Positions 15,578 through 16,095 of a DNA stretch of 16,095 nucleotides are shown here, piece by piece; position 1 is the first letter of the stretch; every line of letters starts with the position of its first letter. Made by a program: the position numbers and the translations under genes. The stretch spans positions 1 through 16,095 of the forward strand of contig JAUHZM010000038.1 of the NCBI GenBank assembly GCA_030426005.1, given 5' to 3'. Source of the stretch: Gammaproteobacteria bacterium (lineage in GTDB: Bacteria > Pseudomonadota > Gammaproteobacteria > Arenicellales > Arenicellaceae). Below the pieces are notes generated by a model. It was not told where the DNA came from. It ran no database searches and worked only from the letters and a program-made list of their open reading frames with translations.

Positions 15578-16095
15578 TACACGCTTCCATTTTTGGCGGC
15601 AAAACGGGTGACGTGATGCCTGTGCCCCAATTCCAGGGTTGAGTACCCGCAGCTTTACGGCGGCACATCGACTCCTCATGCAACGCGTACATACCCGGCA
15701 ATAACACCTCTTCGGCAATCGGCACATTGTCAAACCGCATGTACGATTTCTTTGGGTGATAAGGTGCCCACTCTGGTGCCCCTTTAGCACTTGGCACGCC
15801 AGTACGAGCAAATGATGTCCAATATGACGCCATTGCTGCCGACAGTTTTTTGGAGGTCTCGTTGAGCGGAATATTGGGCCAATTGGGCCCGGTTTGCGTT
15901 AAGTTCTCAAACACAAAGGGGATTTCTGACGCATGGAAGGCGTGTAAGCCACGCTTATTCGCGGCAGGGTAACCATGATCAAAGTAGTACACATACGTTG
16001 GCTGATCAATTTTCGCCTGCTTTATCGCAACCCGCTCGGAAGTCCAGCCATACAATGCGTCACGCGTCGCGGCCAGCACGCTCTCTTCTAGGTTG
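15570..16095 (-). CDS. Type-B carboxylesterase, C-terminal part (5' end beyond the right edge)
   Basis: The frame is open at the right edge, and about 175 residues up to the TAA at 15570 are visible. They match the C-terminal third of type-B carboxylesterases (alpha/beta hydrolases of about 500-560 residues): PTYVYYFDHGYP, then AFHASEIPFVFENL carrying the triad histidine (codon 15933-15935), then AAMASYWTSFARTGVPS and EWAPYHP. The nucleophile serine and oxyanion-hole region are off-window. Family members hydrolyse carboxylic esters; several bacterial ones are secreted, which cannot be judged without the N-terminus. The 8-base overlap with the acyl-CoA ligase gene suggests that the acid released by this esterase is the ligase's substrate. 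An internal GTG near 16079 is not the start, because the homologous core continues upstream. Confidence 0.88.
   Translation of the reverse strand, partial: NLEESVLAATRDALYGWTSERVAIKQAKIDQPTYVYYFDHGYPAANKRGLHAFHASEIPFVFENLTQTGPNWPNIPLNETSKKLSAAMASYWTSFARTGVPSAKGAPEWAPYHPKKSYMRFDNVPIAEEVLLPGMYALHEESMCRRKAAGTQPWNWGTGITSPVLPPKMEACND
15584..15588 (-). promoter_or_regulatory. Ribosome binding site deciding the ligase start
   Basis: GGAAG on the minus strand, inside the esterase gene, sits six bases before the ATG at 15577. It favours that start over the upstream frame extension and over the ATG at 15562. Confidence 0.5.

Noticed and set aside
15578..15811. In-frame N-terminal extension of the acyl-CoA ligase by 78 residues
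   Set aside because: The segment is Cys/Arg-rich, unlike the family, and lies entirely over the well-supported esterase C-terminus in another frame.

Overview
The window reads as chromosomal DNA of a Gram-negative bacterium, most likely a gammaproteobacterium. It encodes lipoproteins with lipoboxes, an outer-membrane beta-barrel, a periplasmic alpha-2-macroglobulin and a TonB C-terminal domain. The aldo/keto reductase resembles Escherichia coli YdhF from end to end. Base composition is near 50% G+C and coding density is high. I see no rRNA, tRNA, CRISPR array, transposase or phage gene. The genus cannot be named from sequence alone; a free-living, possibly marine, species is a guess.

Layout. 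Positions 1-3403 (minus) hold the N-terminal two thirds or so of a long alpha-2-macroglobulin, cut by the left edge. Upstream of it, same strand, is a YdhF-type aldo/keto reductase (3504-4424). A divergent 151-base gap leads to a plus-strand lipoprotein gene (4576-5409) that ends in a strong intrinsic terminator. Next comes a 458-base gene-free stretch with several hairpins (5453-5910).

The centre (5911-13191) is the most interesting part. A plus-strand group encodes an FHA phosphothreonine reader, a PP2C Ser/Thr phosphatase and an outer-membrane beta-barrel protein. Five bases past its end, tail to tail, lies a minus-strand group. In transcription order it encodes a secreted TonB_C/helical-repeat protein, a cupredoxin lipoprotein with all four type-1 copper ligands, and a transmembrane receptor Ser/Thr kinase (periplasmic Cache-like sensor, HAMP, Hanks-type kinase). 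The lipoprotein and kinase genes overlap in TAATG. Kinase, phosphatase and reader make a complete phosphorylation switch, and the other three proteins are envelope components. My reading, an inference, is an envelope-sensing Ser/Thr phosphorelay whose input may be copper or redox state.

The right end (13253-16095, minus) is a catabolic group: the C-terminal part of a type-B carboxylesterase (cut by the right edge), an AMP-forming acyl-CoA ligase overlapping it by 8 bases, and a TetR regulator. A plausible job is ester cleavage, CoA activation of the released acid, and local control by the TetR protein.
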